In this document: positions 7,549 to 16,758 of the stretch, piece after piece
Position numbering within the stretch: position 1 is the first letter of the stretch
Layout: each line of letters begins with the position of its first letter
Assembly: GCA_900550815.1 (NCBI GenBank)
Contig: URTW01000002.1
Location: 1 to 28,534 of the forward strand
Source: an uncultured Collinsella sp.
Lineage (GTDB): Bacteria > Actinomycetota > Coriobacteriia > Coriobacteriales > Coriobacteriaceae
Length of the DNA: 28,534 bases
Reading direction: 5' to 3'
Notes under the pieces: model-generated
The model's input: only the letters and a program-made list of their open reading frames with translations
Told to the model about the DNA's origin: nothing
Databases searched by the model: none
Translations under genes and position numbers: made by a program

Positions 7549-8304
7549 TTAGTTCATGCTACTTTGGTGGCCGGTTCGACCGGTACCGTTGCGCGTCACG
7601 GTTTCATGGAGCAAAAAGACCCCGGGGACCTGTTTGGTCTCGGTGTATTCCTTAAGGATGCCGTCGGCGTTGTAGGTCTGCCCGCGTATAACGGCGAGTG
7701 CGTTAAAGTCGTCGAGATCGAGCACGCGTGCATCCTCGGGCGTGGGATGCTCAATCGTTACATCGCGTTTGCCCGTGGCAATCTTAATGCCAAGATCTTC
7801 TTCGAGGTAACGATAGATCGAATCGTTGACAATCTCGGGTGTCAGTCCCGGTACCTGTGAGCTTAGATAATAGGAGTCGTCGGAGCACACGGCTTGTCCG
7901 TCTGCATAACGGATGCGTTTGGCGCGTGTGAGCTCACAGCCTTCGGGAAACCCGGTAATCTTGGAGAGCGTCTTGCTGCAGATGAGGAGCTCAAAGACGG
8001 TGGTGACAGTCTTGAGCTCAAAGCCTCGGTTGACCGCGATTTCCTTAAAGGTCTCGAGTCCGCCGCCGCCACGACTCTTCTCGTCACTGATGTTGCGAAT
8101 GACGCGCATGCCTTTGCCTTGCTGGGGGAGCACGTAACCATCTGCCGCAAGCATCGAGATGGCGCGACGGACCGTCATGCGCGAACAGTCAAACAGCTGC
8201 GTGAGCTCAGTCTCCGAAGGCAGATAACTCTGATAGGCGTATGTGCCGTCGTCAATCGACTGCTTCACGTTGTCATAAATAGTTTGGAAGATGGCTCGCG
8301 CCAC
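7549..8304 (-). CDS. GntR family transcriptional regulator with UTRA domain
   Basis: A 251-residue regulator of the HutC/TreR type. The winged helix-turn-helix is at about 1-72 (PSETELTQLFDCSRMTVRRAISML and the wing GKGMRVI). The UTRA effector domain spans about 95-240 and usually binds a sugar phosphate. The start is GTG at 8304 with AGGAG upstream. It lies 65 bases downstream of the zinc alcohol dehydrogenase gene on the same strand and is probably cotranscribed with it. TreR-like palindromes (TTGTCTAGA-type) in the shared intergenic region near 9443-9607 are its likely operators, so it should control both divergent operons. The effector is inferred to be a phosphorylated alpha-glucoside. 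Confidence 0.93.
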   Translation of the reverse strand: MARAIFQTIYDNVKQSIDDGTYAYQSYLPSETELTQLFDCSRMTVRRAISMLAADGYVLPQQGKGMRVIRNISDEKSRGGGGLETFKEIAVNRGFELKTVTTVFELLICSKTLSKITGFPEGCELTRAKRIRYADGQAVCSDDSYYLSSQVPGLTPEIVNDSIYRYLEEDLGIKIATGKRDVTIEHPTPEDARVLDLDDFNALAVIRGQTYNADGILKEYTETKQVPGVFLLHETVTRNGTGRTGHQSSMN

Positions 8305-8369
8305 GACGGTCTCCTAGAGCTGAGTGCGCGAGCGGTGGATGAGGACCGCTCGCGCAGGTGTCGATCGAT

Positions 8370-9395
8370 TTACTTGCTGGGGTCGATTATATATTTACCC
8401 ATGGCACGCAGAGCTGGGTCTGACAGGATGGCGCCGAGTTCGTCGAGGGAAGCCACCTTGGCGACCATCGAGGATACGTCGAGCCTGCCAGAGTCGATGA
8501 GCTCGAGCGCGCGACGCTGCGTATAAGGGTTGATGTAGGACGAGGTAAGCACAAGCTCCTTCTGGAAGACCTCGAAGGGCTTGACGGTGATTGTCTCATC
8601 GGGCTTGGTGAGGCCGAACATCATGACCGTAGCCTTATGGCCGGCGATCTGGATGGCCTGCTCGATGGTGACGGGCTTGCCAACACACTCGATAACGACA
8701 TCGACGTTGCCGACGCCCTCCTGCTTCAGGCGGGCCGGGACGTCCTCGTGGATGGAATCAATTGCCAGGTCGGCGCCGAGTTTGAGCGCAACCTCGCGCT
8801 TGCCTTCGACAGGCTCGAGCAAGACAACCTTGGTGGCGCCGGCGTTTTTAGCAAGCTGCATCATGAGCAGACCGATCATGCCACCGCCGATAACGACAAC
8901 TGTGCTGCCGGGCTTGATGTTGCACATATCGATGCCGTGCAGGCAGCAGGCGACGGGCTCGGTCATAGCACCCTGCTCAAAGCTGGTGTGATCGCCCAAC
9001 TTGTAAACTTGCTGCATATCGACGGAGCAGTACTCGGCAAAGCCGCCGTTAACAGTGGTGCCGTAACCGGTCATATGCTCGCAGTAGTGGTTGATTCCGT
9101 CGCGGCAGGGTTCGCAGCAGCCGCAGGGATGGTTTGGGTCGATGCACACGCGATCGCCCGGTTTAAAGCCAGCGACGTCGCTGCCCACGGCCTCGACAAC
9201 GCCCGCAAACTCATGACCAAGGATCGTGGGCGGGGTAACGTCGGCTGCACCCTTGTCGCCTTCATAGATATGAACGTCGGTACCGCAGACGCCGCAAGCT
9301 TTGACGTTGATCAGAACGTCGCGCCTGCCCACGGCCGGCTTTGCCGATTCCTCGACTCTGAGGTCGTGCTTTCCATAGAAGACCGCGCTTTTCAT
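8370..9395 (-). CDS. Zinc-dependent medium-chain alcohol/polyol dehydrogenase
   Basis: A 341-residue MDR-family dehydrogenase of the sorbitol/threonine dehydrogenase type. The catalytic zinc site is seen as CGVCGTD near residue 34-40 and GHEFAG at about 60. The structural zinc loop is CGCCEPCRDGINHYC at about 91-105. The Rossmann loop VVIGGGMIGLLMMQLA lies near 167-182. ATG at 9395 follows AAGGAGTCACC. It heads the minus-strand operon with gntR and is divergent from the PTS operon. This context suggests oxidation of a sugar or sugar alcohol freed by the neighbouring phospho-glucosidase or taken up with it, rather than threonine catabolism; that is inference. Confidence 0.92.
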   Translation of the reverse strand: MKSAVFYGKHDLRVEESAKPAVGRRDVLINVKACGVCGTDVHIYEGDKGAADVTPPTILGHEFAGVVEAVGSDVAGFKPGDRVCIDPNHPCGCCEPCRDGINHYCEHMTGYGTTVNGGFAEYCSVDMQQVYKLGDHTSFEQGAMTEPVACCLHGIDMCNIKPGSTVVVIGGGMIGLLMMQLAKNAGATKVVLLEPVEGKREVALKLGADLAIDSIHEDVPARLKQEGVGNVDVVIECVGKPVTIEQAIQIAGHKATVMMFGLTKPDETITVKPFEVFQKELVLTSSYINPYTQRRALELIDSGRLDVSSMVAKVASLDELGAILSDPALRAMGKYIIDPSK

Positions 9396-9431
9396 GGTGA
9401 CTCCTTAACGTGGCGGTGAATGTTGTAATGA

Positions 9432-9460
9432 AGTATAGGTATGTCTATAGATATAGACAA
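9432..9460 (-). promoter_or_regulatory. Promoter of the zinc alcohol dehydrogenase-gntR operon with operator
   Basis: On the minus strand TTGTCT (9460-9455) and TATACT (9437-9432) are separated by exactly 17 bases. The palindrome GTCTATAGATATAGAC (9443-9458) fills the spacer and overlaps the -35 box, a position for repression. Confidence 0.75.
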
Positions 9461-9462
9461 GC

Positions 9463-9476
9463 ACATCTAGACAAGT
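9463..9476. promoter_or_regulatory. GntR operator half of the cluster (ACATCTAGACAAGT)
   Basis: This matches 12 of 14 positions of the reverse complement of the site at 9592-9607 (core TCTAGA with ACTTG flank). It lies just upstream of the dehydrogenase promoter. Confidence 0.6.
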
Positions 9477-9541
9477 AGAAAAGAAATTTTAAATGCAGCC
9501 ATAAGGTATGTCAGATTTAGCAGGCAAAACACTGGACTCAT

Positions 9542-9571
9542 ACCGTTTACGGCCAATAATCAACCGTTTAC
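9542..9571. promoter_or_regulatory. Direct repeat ACCGTTTAC twice, 21 bp apart
   Basis: Identical 9-mers at 9542-9550 and 9563-9571 are spaced by two helical turns, upstream of the presumed PTS promoter. The first sits in the palindrome CCGTTTACGG. It may be a site for an activator or a LacI-type catabolite regulator. Confidence 0.4.
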
Positions 9572-9591
9572 CGACCGTAGTATTTATGCTA

Positions 9592-9615
9592 ACTTGTCTA
9601 GATAAGTGATATGAT
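9592..9615 (+). promoter_or_regulatory. GntR operator and -10 box upstream of the PTS operon
   Basis: ACTTGTCTAGATAAGT (9592-9607) is a 16-bp palindrome with one mismatched pair. It is followed by TATGAT (9610-9615), a plausible -10. No good -35 is seen at the right distance, which suggests that an activator may be needed. Confidence 0.6.
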
Positions 9616-9752
9616 AAAAATAGAAGCGCAAGAAGTCAGGGAAGCGGGCCCACCCGTCCTATTGCACGAGGTACACGCAAACGGCGCGTCTGCGGTCTCG
9701 AGTGAAGCCAAAACCGCAGTCGCTCCGAATGAAGAGAGGGGGATTCCCCGTC

Positions 9753-11363
9753 ATGATGCAAAAGATACAACGTTTCGGCGGTGCAATGTACACGCCTGCA
9801 ATTCTTTTCGCATTTTCCGGAATCGTCGTCGGCCTGGGTACGTTGTTTACCACCGAGGCGATCTTTGGCGAGATGGCCACAGCGGGTCATCTTTGGTTTG
9901 ATTGCTGGAATGTGCTGCTCCAGGGTGGTTGGACGCTCTTTAACCAGATGCCGTTGCTGTTTTGCGTAGCGTTGCCAATCTCGCTCGCGAACAAGCAGAA
10001 CGCTCGCTGCTGCATGGAGGCTTTGGCCATCTACCTTACCTTCAACTACTTTGTAAGCACAATCTTGGGGCAGTGGGGCCCTGTCTTTGGTGTTGACTAC
10101 TCTGTCGAGGCGGGCAGTGGTACTGGTCTTGCCACTATCGCAAGCATCAAAACGCTTGATATGGGCATCATGGGCGCGCTCATTATCTCTGGTATCGCCA
10201 CGATGCTGCATAACAAGTTCTTCGACACCGAACTTCCTGAGTGGCTGGGCGTGTTCTCGGGCTCCGTGTTCATCTATATGATCGGTTTCTTCGTTATGGT
10301 TCCGGTCGCTCTTATCGCCTGCCTGGTGTGGCCGCATGTTCAGGCTGCTATCTCCGCCTTCCAGGGATTCATCCTTTCCGCCGGTACGTTCGGCGTTGGC
10401 GTCTTTGCTTTCTTCGAGCGCGTGCTGATTCCTACAGGCCTTCACCACTTTATCTATACGCCGTTCTATTACGACAACGCGGCGGTCAATGGCGGCATCT
10501 TTGCCGCTTGGGCTAACATCCTGCCCCAACTGGCTGCCGATCCGAGCATTGCTCTTAAGGATGCCGCACCCTGGGCTGCCTATACCTGCCCTGGTTGGAC
10601 TAAGGTCTTCGGCTCGCTTGGCGTCGCCATTGCGTTTTATATGACCGCCAAACCCGAGCGCAAGCAGCGCGTCAAGGCTCTGCTGATTCCGGTCACCCTT
10701 ACCGCTATGCTTTGCGGTATTACCGAGCCGCTTGACTTCACCTTCCTGTTCATCGCGCCTGGCCTGTTCGTCGTCCACTGCGTGCTCGGAGCGCTTGGCT
10801 GCATGGCTCAAAACCTCCTTGGCGTCGTTGGCATCTTCGACGGCGGCATCATCTCGATGCTCTCGTGGGACTGGCTGCCCCTTTGGGCCGCACACGGTCT
10901 GCAGTACGCCATCTCCATCCTTGTCGGTCTGTGCTTTACCGCTCTTTGGGTTGTGGTCTTCCGTTTCCTGATTGTCAAGTTCGACTTTAAGACCCCCGGT
11001 CGCGAGGATGACGATGTTGAGGTCGAGCTCAAGTCCAAGGCCGACTACAAGCAAAAGCAGGGCGGTGCTGCTGCTGGCAAATCGGCCGCCCAGAGTAAAG
11101 ATGATGAGCGCTTGGTGCTTGCCGAGAACATCCTCGATCTGCTCGGTGGCACGGATAACATCATCGATGTAACGAACTGCGCTACCCGTCTGCGCGTTAA
11201 CGTCAAGGACAAGAGCGTCGTTGCACCCGAGGCTTCCTTCAAGGCGATCGGTACGCATGGCTTGGTGGTCCAAGGTCAGTCAATCCAGGTCATCGTCGGC
11301 CTTAGCGTCCCGCAGGTTCGCGAGAAGTTCGAGAGTCTTCTGAAGTTCGAGACTCTTCTGTAA
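9753..11363 (+). CDS. PTS EIICB component, alpha-glucoside (GlvC/AglA-like)
   Basis: A 536-residue membrane permease that imports and phosphorylates a sugar. The EIIC domain (about 1-420) has around ten hydrophobic segments and the conserved GVFAFFERVLIPTGLHH and GITEPLDFTFLF stretches of the glucose/glucoside superfamily. A charged linker (about 425-450) leads to an EIIB domain with the phosphorylated cysteine at C476 in DVTNCATRLRV. No EIIA domain is present, so a separate EIIA must serve it. ATG at 9753 (or 9756) follows GAGAGGGGG. The downstream GH4 gene points to an alpha-glucoside such as maltose or a sucrose isomer. The last codons contain a near-perfect 18-bp tandem duplication (11328-11345 and 11346-11363), giving FESLLKFETLL. 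Confidence 0.93.
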   Translation: MMQKIQRFGGAMYTPAILFAFSGIVVGLGTLFTTEAIFGEMATAGHLWFDCWNVLLQGGWTLFNQMPLLFCVALPISLANKQNARCCMEALAIYLTFNYFVSTILGQWGPVFGVDYSVEAGSGTGLATIASIKTLDMGIMGALIISGIATMLHNKFFDTELPEWLGVFSGSVFIYMIGFFVMVPVALIACLVWPHVQAAISAFQGFILSAGTFGVGVFAFFERVLIPTGLHHFIYTPFYYDNAAVNGGIFAAWANILPQLAADPSIALKDAAPWAAYTCPGWTKVFGSLGVAIAFYMTAKPERKQRVKALLIPVTLTAMLCGITEPLDFTFLFIAPGLFVVHCVLGALGCMAQNLLGVVGIFDGGIISMLSWDWLPLWAAHGLQYAISILVGLCFTALWVVVFRFLIVKFDFKTPGREDDDVEVELKSKADYKQKQGGAAAGKSAAQSKDDERLVLAENILDLLGGTDNIIDVTNCATRLRVNVKDKSVVAPEASFKAIGTHGLVVQGQSIQVIVGLSVPQVREKFESLLKFETLL

Positions 11364-11381
11364 ACCATCGTCCATCGAAAC

Positions 11382-11421
11382 AATCGGCCTTGCAGAGCCG
11401 GTATGCACCGCAAGGCCGATT
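11382..11421 (+). other. 12-bp perfect hairpin between EIICB and GH4 genes
   Basis: AATCGGCCTTGC and GCAAGGCCGATT flank a 16-base loop. It is not followed by a U-tract, so it may lower readthrough or stabilise the upstream mRNA rather than end transcription. Confidence 0.6.
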
Positions 11422-11491
11422 CTAGAGATAAAAAACTCCACTTCTAGGTAACAATTCCAAACCGTGCAGGCCGCGTACGGGGATGGATTGA

Positions 11492-12862
<1,371 letters not shown>

Positions 12863-12902
12863 GGACTACTGTCTCGAACTCTCACGCATCTCTGCTTCAT
12901 TT

Positions 12903-12946
12903 GCGCCGCCGCGGTGTCCGGATTCGCCCGGATGCTGCGGCGGCGC
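12903..12946. other. Very GC-rich hairpin before ychF
   Basis: GCGCCGCCGC and GCGGCGGCGC pair, with further pairing of CCGG inside. It lies 40 bases after the GH4 stop and is followed by TATACT and TATACA, possible -10 boxes for ychF. It lacks a U-tract but may act as the GH4 operon terminator. Confidence 0.45.
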
Positions 12947-12989
12947 TATACTTATACAGTTTGAAGTACCTGTACCAAAAGGAGCTGTC

Positions 12990-14066
12990 GTGTCCCTTTC
13001 CATCGGTATCGTGGGCCTGCCCAACGTGGGCAAGTCGACGCTGTTCACCGCGCTTACCAAAAAGACCGGCCTTGCCGCCAACTACCCGTTTGCCACGATC
13101 GACCCCAACGTGGGTATCGTCGACGTGCCCGATAGCCGCCTGCAAAAGCTTGCCGACATCGTCAACCCGGGCCGCATTGTGCCGGCTACGGTCGAGTTTG
13201 TCGACATCGCGGGCCTGGTGAAGGGTGCCAACGAGGGCGAGGGCCTGGGCAACCAGTTCTTGGCAAACATCCGCGAGACCGACGCCATCTGCGAGGTCGT
13301 GCGCTACTTTAAGGACCCCAACGTCATGCGTGAGGTGGGCCGCACGGGTGAGTTCGTCGATCCCGCCGGCGATGCCGACACCATCATGACCGAGCTCATC
13401 CTGGCCGACATGGGCACGCTCGAGAAGCAGCTGCCCAAGCTCGAGAAGGAGGCCAAGCGCGACAAGGAGCTCATGCCCAAGTTCGAGGTGGCCAAGCGTC
13501 TGCTTGCTTGGCTCAACGAGGGCAAGCGCGCCGCGTCCATGGAGATGACCGACGAGGAGCGTGCCGCCGCCAAGGGTCTGTTCCTGCTCACCATGAAGCC
13601 CATCCTGTATGTGGCCAACGTGGACGAGGATATGCTCAACGACGATCTGGCGCCCATCGACGGCGTCAAGCCGCTGCCTATCTGCGCCAAGATCGAGGCC
13701 GAGCTTTCCGAGCTCGATCCCGAGGACGCGGCCGACTACCTGGAGAGCCTGGGCCTGGAGCAGCCCGGCCTGGACGTGCTCGCTCAGGCTGCCTACAAGC
13801 TGCTCGGCCTGCAGTCGTTCTTTACGGCTGGCGAGATGGAGGTCAAGGCCTGGACGGTTCGCCAAGGCGCGACTGCCCCGCAGGCTGCCGGCGTCATCCA
13901 CACCGACTTTGAGCGCGGCTTTATTAAGGCCGAGGTCATTGGCTACGACGACTACATCGAGCTCGGCGGCGAGCAGGGCGCCAAGGCCGCCGGCAAGTTG
14001 CGTATTGAGGGCAAGGACTATGTCATGGCCGATGGCGACGTCGTGCACTTCCGCTTTAACGTGTAA
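12990..14066 (+). CDS. ychF: Redox-regulated ATPase/GTPase YchF (Obg family)
   Basis: A 358-residue P-loop NTPase, known in the family to bind ribosomes and to prefer ATP. Walker A is GLPNVGKST at about 8-16. Switch II is DIAGLV at about 72, and the altered G4 motif is in ANVDED near 209. A C-terminal TGS domain spans about 275-357. The start is GTG at 12990, placed five bases after AAAAGGAG; the open frame continues upstream but lacks homology. Length matches E. coli YchF (363). It is followed after 11 bases by a small membrane protein gene. Confidence 0.97.
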   Translation: MSLSIGIVGLPNVGKSTLFTALTKKTGLAANYPFATIDPNVGIVDVPDSRLQKLADIVNPGRIVPATVEFVDIAGLVKGANEGEGLGNQFLANIRETDAICEVVRYFKDPNVMREVGRTGEFVDPAGDADTIMTELILADMGTLEKQLPKLEKEAKRDKELMPKFEVAKRLLAWLNEGKRAASMEMTDEERAAAKGLFLLTMKPILYVANVDEDMLNDDLAPIDGVKPLPICAKIEAELSELDPEDAADYLESLGLEQPGLDVLAQAAYKLLGLQSFFTAGEMEVKAWTVRQGATAPQAAGVIHTDFERGFIKAEVIGYDDYIELGGEQGAKAAGKLRIEGKDYVMADGDVVHFRFNV

Positions 14067-14077
14067 GGACGACGCAT

Positions 14078-14461
14078 ATGTTCAAATATGGCAAAAAAGC
14101 CGGCTACATGGGCATCGCACTGCTGGTGCTTGCGGTGCTTCCGCTGGTGGTCGCAGCGTATGTAATCCCCAACATTGGCCCCGAGGTGGCAACGAAGTTT
14201 AACGCAGCCGGCGAGGTGACGCGATGGGGCAAGAGCTACGAGCTGCTGGCGCTACCGGTGCTCAACCTGCTGCTGAGCGTGGCGACATACTTTACGGCGG
14301 GACGTCAGGCCAAAAACAATGATGACTCCGCCGCCATGGCGCGCATCGTGTGCGAACGCTACCTGCGCAACGGTTGCATCACGGGTGTGTTCCTCAACGT
14401 GATCAACGTTTACTTTATGTACTCGGCGATTACCGGAACGGGCTTTGGCTTTGGTTTCTAG
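14078..14461 (+). CDS. Small DUF1648-type membrane protein (SdpI-like)
   Basis: A 127-residue protein with three predicted membrane segments (about 10-32, 58-76 and 101-120). A DUF1648 motif lies in the first loop (VATKFNAAGEVTRWGKSY). In SdpI-type proteins this domain is linked to immunity or signal sensing. This is a short form with no second domain. It sits 11 bases after ychF and is preceded by AAGGACGACGCAT, so it is probably cotranscribed. The function is unknown. Confidence 0.8.
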   Translation: MFKYGKKAGYMGIALLVLAVLPLVVAAYVIPNIGPEVATKFNAAGEVTRWGKSYELLALPVLNLLLSVATYFTAGRQAKNNDDSAAMARIVCERYLRNGCITGVFLNVINVYFMYSAITGTGFGFGF

Positions 14462-14470
14462 CTTGTCCTT

Positions 14471-14860
14471 TTAGGCAACGAGCCTGCACGCATATTCAAT
14501 GGCTGCTGCGAGGCCGCCGCTCGATCGTGGTTGAAAGACTACATCGGCGGCGGCCTCGTTTTCGTATCCGGCGCCGCGAAGGGCGAGTGCGATACCGGCT
14601 TCCAGGAGAAGGGGCAGGCCACGCTGGCTGGTTGCGATTACGGCAGCCTGATTGAGCGAGCAGCTGTGCGCTTGGCATTGGATGGCAAGTTCACCTTGCG
14701 CCGGGCAAGGGACCAGAACGGCGGCGACGCGACTTGATAGCAATGCAAATGCTGTGCGCTCATCGGGCGAGAGACATTCTGCTTCAACGACGACGAGCTT
14801 GGGCGGTGCGCTGTTTGTGCGAAGCGTGGCTCGGTACGTGCGGACCGAAGAACCCGACAT
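14471..14860 (-). CDS. Hypothetical 129-residue protein, divergent from an XRE gene
   Basis: Plausible coding sequence with ATG at 14860 and ACAGGAG seven bases upstream. Codon use looks like that of the neighbours. No family is recognised with confidence. The C-terminal segment (GIALAL..., then AADVVFQPRSSGGLAAAIEYA) is loosely like the end of Cof-type HAD phosphatases, but the catalytic HAD motifs are absent. It is convergent with the DUF1648 gene, 9 bases apart, and divergent from the small XRE gene at 14937. A 24-bp perfect palindrome lies between the two promoters. The pair may form an autoregulated module. Confidence 0.6.
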   Translation of the reverse strand: MSGSSVRTYRATLRTNSAPPKLVVVEAECLSPDERTAFALLSSRVAAVLVPCPAQGELAIQCQAHSCSLNQAAVIATSQRGLPLLLEAGIALALRGAGYENEAAADVVFQPRSSGGLAAAIEYACRLVA

Positions 14861-14883
14861 AGAAAACTCCTGTGTATTCGGCA

Positions 14884-14907
14884 AAACGTAAACTATAGTT
14901 TACGTTT
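14884..14907. promoter_or_regulatory. 24-bp perfect palindrome, operator of the divergent XRE pair
   Basis: Every base from 14884 to 14907 pairs with its mirror; the half-site is AAACGTAAACTA. The centre holds TATAGT on both strands, a fair -10 box for each direction, so a bound dimer would block both promoters. Confidence 0.8.
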
Positions 14908-14936
14908 ATGTTCGGCTCCATTTCAAACTCGGCTGC

Positions 14937-15155
14937 ATGGACGAACGTGCGAAACAGATTCTTGGCAGGCGGGTCGAAGAGACACGCAGGGACCTTGGTA
15001 TCTCCAAGGTTGATTTTTGTGTGGCGACAGGAATCAGCCGACCCTACCTCGACCGAATCGAAGATGGGACGGCAAATTTCACGCTCAAGGTTCTATTTAA
15101 GATCGCGCCCGCCCTTGGCATGACGGTGTCAGAGCTTCTCGAGGGTATCGAATAG
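14937..15155 (+). CDS. Small XRE-family regulator
   Basis: A 72-residue protein that is nearly all a Cro/C1-type helix-turn-helix (ISKVDFCVATGISRPYLDRIEDG), ending in SELLEG. It has no second domain. ATG at 14937 lacks a clear Shine-Dalgarno site, which may keep its level low. It lies 29 bases after the 24-bp palindrome that it probably binds. Confidence 0.85.
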   Translation: MDERAKQILGRRVEETRRDLGISKVDFCVATGISRPYLDRIEDGTANFTLKVLFKIAPALGMTVSELLEGIE

Positions 15156-15190
15156 GGCGTTCCCCGCTGCTATTTGACGCTCTTTGGGCG

Positions 15191-15434
15191 GGTCCCCCTG
15201 GTTGCGATGTGCAAAATCGCGAGTATTCAGCACCAGTTCGGCCGTAGATGGTAGCTCGAGCGGCTGGCTTTGCCTTTTTGACAGTAGATAATCCACACGC
15301 AAAATAAAAATGAGGAATAAATATTTATTAGACGGACCCTTCGTCCTAAAAGTTCGTCTAATAATCGGCCGATTCTATGCCTCCGGAGGAGAAATTGCAG
15401 AATACTCCGATTTTTGCACGGCCCGAGGGGGACC
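15191..15434. repeat. Inverted pair of a ~40-bp repeat around an AT-rich hairpin
   Basis: The stretch without a gene from 15156 to 15476 holds this. Copy 1 (15191-15232) reads GGTCCCCCT, then GTGCAAAATCGCGAGTATT. Copy 2 (15396-15434) is its inverted relative (minus strand GGTCCCCCT, then GTGCAAAAATCGGAGTATT). Between them is AT-rich DNA with an inverted repeat TTATTAGACG/CGTCTAATAA (15325-15364) and the palindrome ATCGGCCGAT (15364-15373). It has no ORF of note. It looks like a small non-autonomous or dispersed element. Confidence 0.6.
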
Positions 15435-15476
15435 ACCTGTCGTTTAAGGCTGCGATAAGTGGAGCTGCCTTAGGGA

Positions 15477-16490
15477 TTACGCCATCGGGACGCGGTCGTG
15501 GTTGACTTGGCTGTAGAACAGGCGCTGGATTTCGGTGGCATCGCGTGACTGGCCGAGTGCCCACATGGTCTTGGCCACAAGCGTCTCGGTGGTCATGTCA
15601 TCGCCGCGCAGATTGCCCGGATGAGCGGCGTAAGCGCGGCCGAACTCTTATACGCCCAGATCGAGGCCCTCTTCGGGGACCTGCGTGGTCATAACGACGG
15701 TGCGGCCCGAATCGACCCAGCGGAAAATCGCCTCCTGGAATGACTCGCCCGACTCGCCAAACTCGGGGATACCGCCAATGCCAAAGGTCTCCAGAATCAC
15801 GGCGTCGTAGCTGTCGGCAAGGGCGTCGAGGATGCCCGGGTTTACGCCGGGCGTAAGCTTGAGTACAAATACGCGCGGGTCGATGCTGTCGTAGAAGCGC
15901 ACCGGGTTTTCGCCCTGATGCGTGCCGTGAAGCCCGTTGCGCACGATGCGGTCGTTGCGGATGTAGGCTATGGGCGGATAGTTGACGCTAATTAACGCGT
16001 TAAAGCTCATGGTGCGCTGCTTGCGGGCGCGCGTGCCGGCAATGGCGACGCCACCAAACACAATCGACACTTCGTGCGAATGCTCATCGAGCGCATAGAG
16101 CAGACTCTGGTACAGGTTGAGCTTGGCGTCGGTAAAGGGATTGCCCATGGGCTTTTGCGAGCCGGTGAGTACGATGGGCTTGGGGCTGTCCTGAATCAGA
16201 TAGGAAAGTGCTGCCGCGGTATAGCTCATGGTGTCGGTGCCGTGCAGAATCACGAAGCCGTCGTGGTCGGCATAGCCTTCGACGATGACGTCGCGGATAC
16301 GCATCCAGTCACTGGGACGCATATTGGTGCTGTCGATGTTCATGGGCTGTACCACGTCGAGCTCGCAGAGGCCCGAGATCTCGGGGACGCTCTGGGCGAG
16401 CTCCTCACCGGTCAGGGCGGGGGAGAGGCCGTTGCCGTCCTCGGTCGATGCGATGGTGCCGCCCGTGGCGATGAGAAGGATGCGCTTCAT
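15477..16490 (-). pseudogene. ansA: L-asparaginase type I, interrupted by one in-frame TAA
   Basis: Asparaginase hydrolyses asparagine to aspartate and ammonia. ATG at 16490 follows AGGAATACCAGC. Active-site residues are present: T12 in ATGGTIAST, T85-D86 in HGTDTMSY and K157 in GTRARK. Codon 281 (15650-15648) is TAA, between DLGV and EFGRAYAAHPG, where homologues usually have Tyr. The frame continues without a shift for 56 more sense codons with clear homology (NLRGDDMTTETLVAKTMWAL) to a natural stop at 15477, giving the usual length of about 337. A single base change explains it. The product would lack the C-terminal part of the second domain. It is either a recent nonsense allele, a sequencing error, or a readthrough case. 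Confidence 0.88.
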
Positions 16491-16758
16491 GCTGGTATTC
16501 CTATCGTATTTGCCGCCGCAGAGGCGGAGTCGTTCGGCAGTATTGTGGCACAGGGCGTCCAATGTTCAAACGTATTACATCATCTGCAACGTTTGGTAAC
16601 ACTTCAATTGCCGTCAAATAGGGGCCCAGGTCGTGCGTTTGCCGTGCGCTGATGGCTGCGAGGGACGAGAAACCCCATATAACGTGTACACTATGGAGGT
16701 TATTTTCGTTCATTCGCGCGGGTGGGCACCGGCTCCCCGCCAACAAGAGGGGGAAACC

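Noticed and set aside
9636..11273. Long open frame antisense to the PTS EIICB gene
   Set aside because: Composition is highly charged and without domains, while the opposite strand encodes a clear permease.
14471..14860. HAD-type phosphatase assignment for the 129-residue protein
   Set aside because: Only the tail is loosely similar, and none of the catalytic HAD motifs is present.
15278..15310. TTGACA with AT-rich DNA 17-21 bases downstream as a promoter for a small RNA
   Set aside because: The -10 box is poor (AAAATA) and the following hairpin lacks a U-tract, so no RNA gene can be supported.
15376..15504. Small plus-strand frame MPPEEKLQNTPIF... of 42 codons
   Set aside because: It overlaps the inverted repeat and the asparaginase tail on the other strand; the apparent protein is a translation of the repeat.
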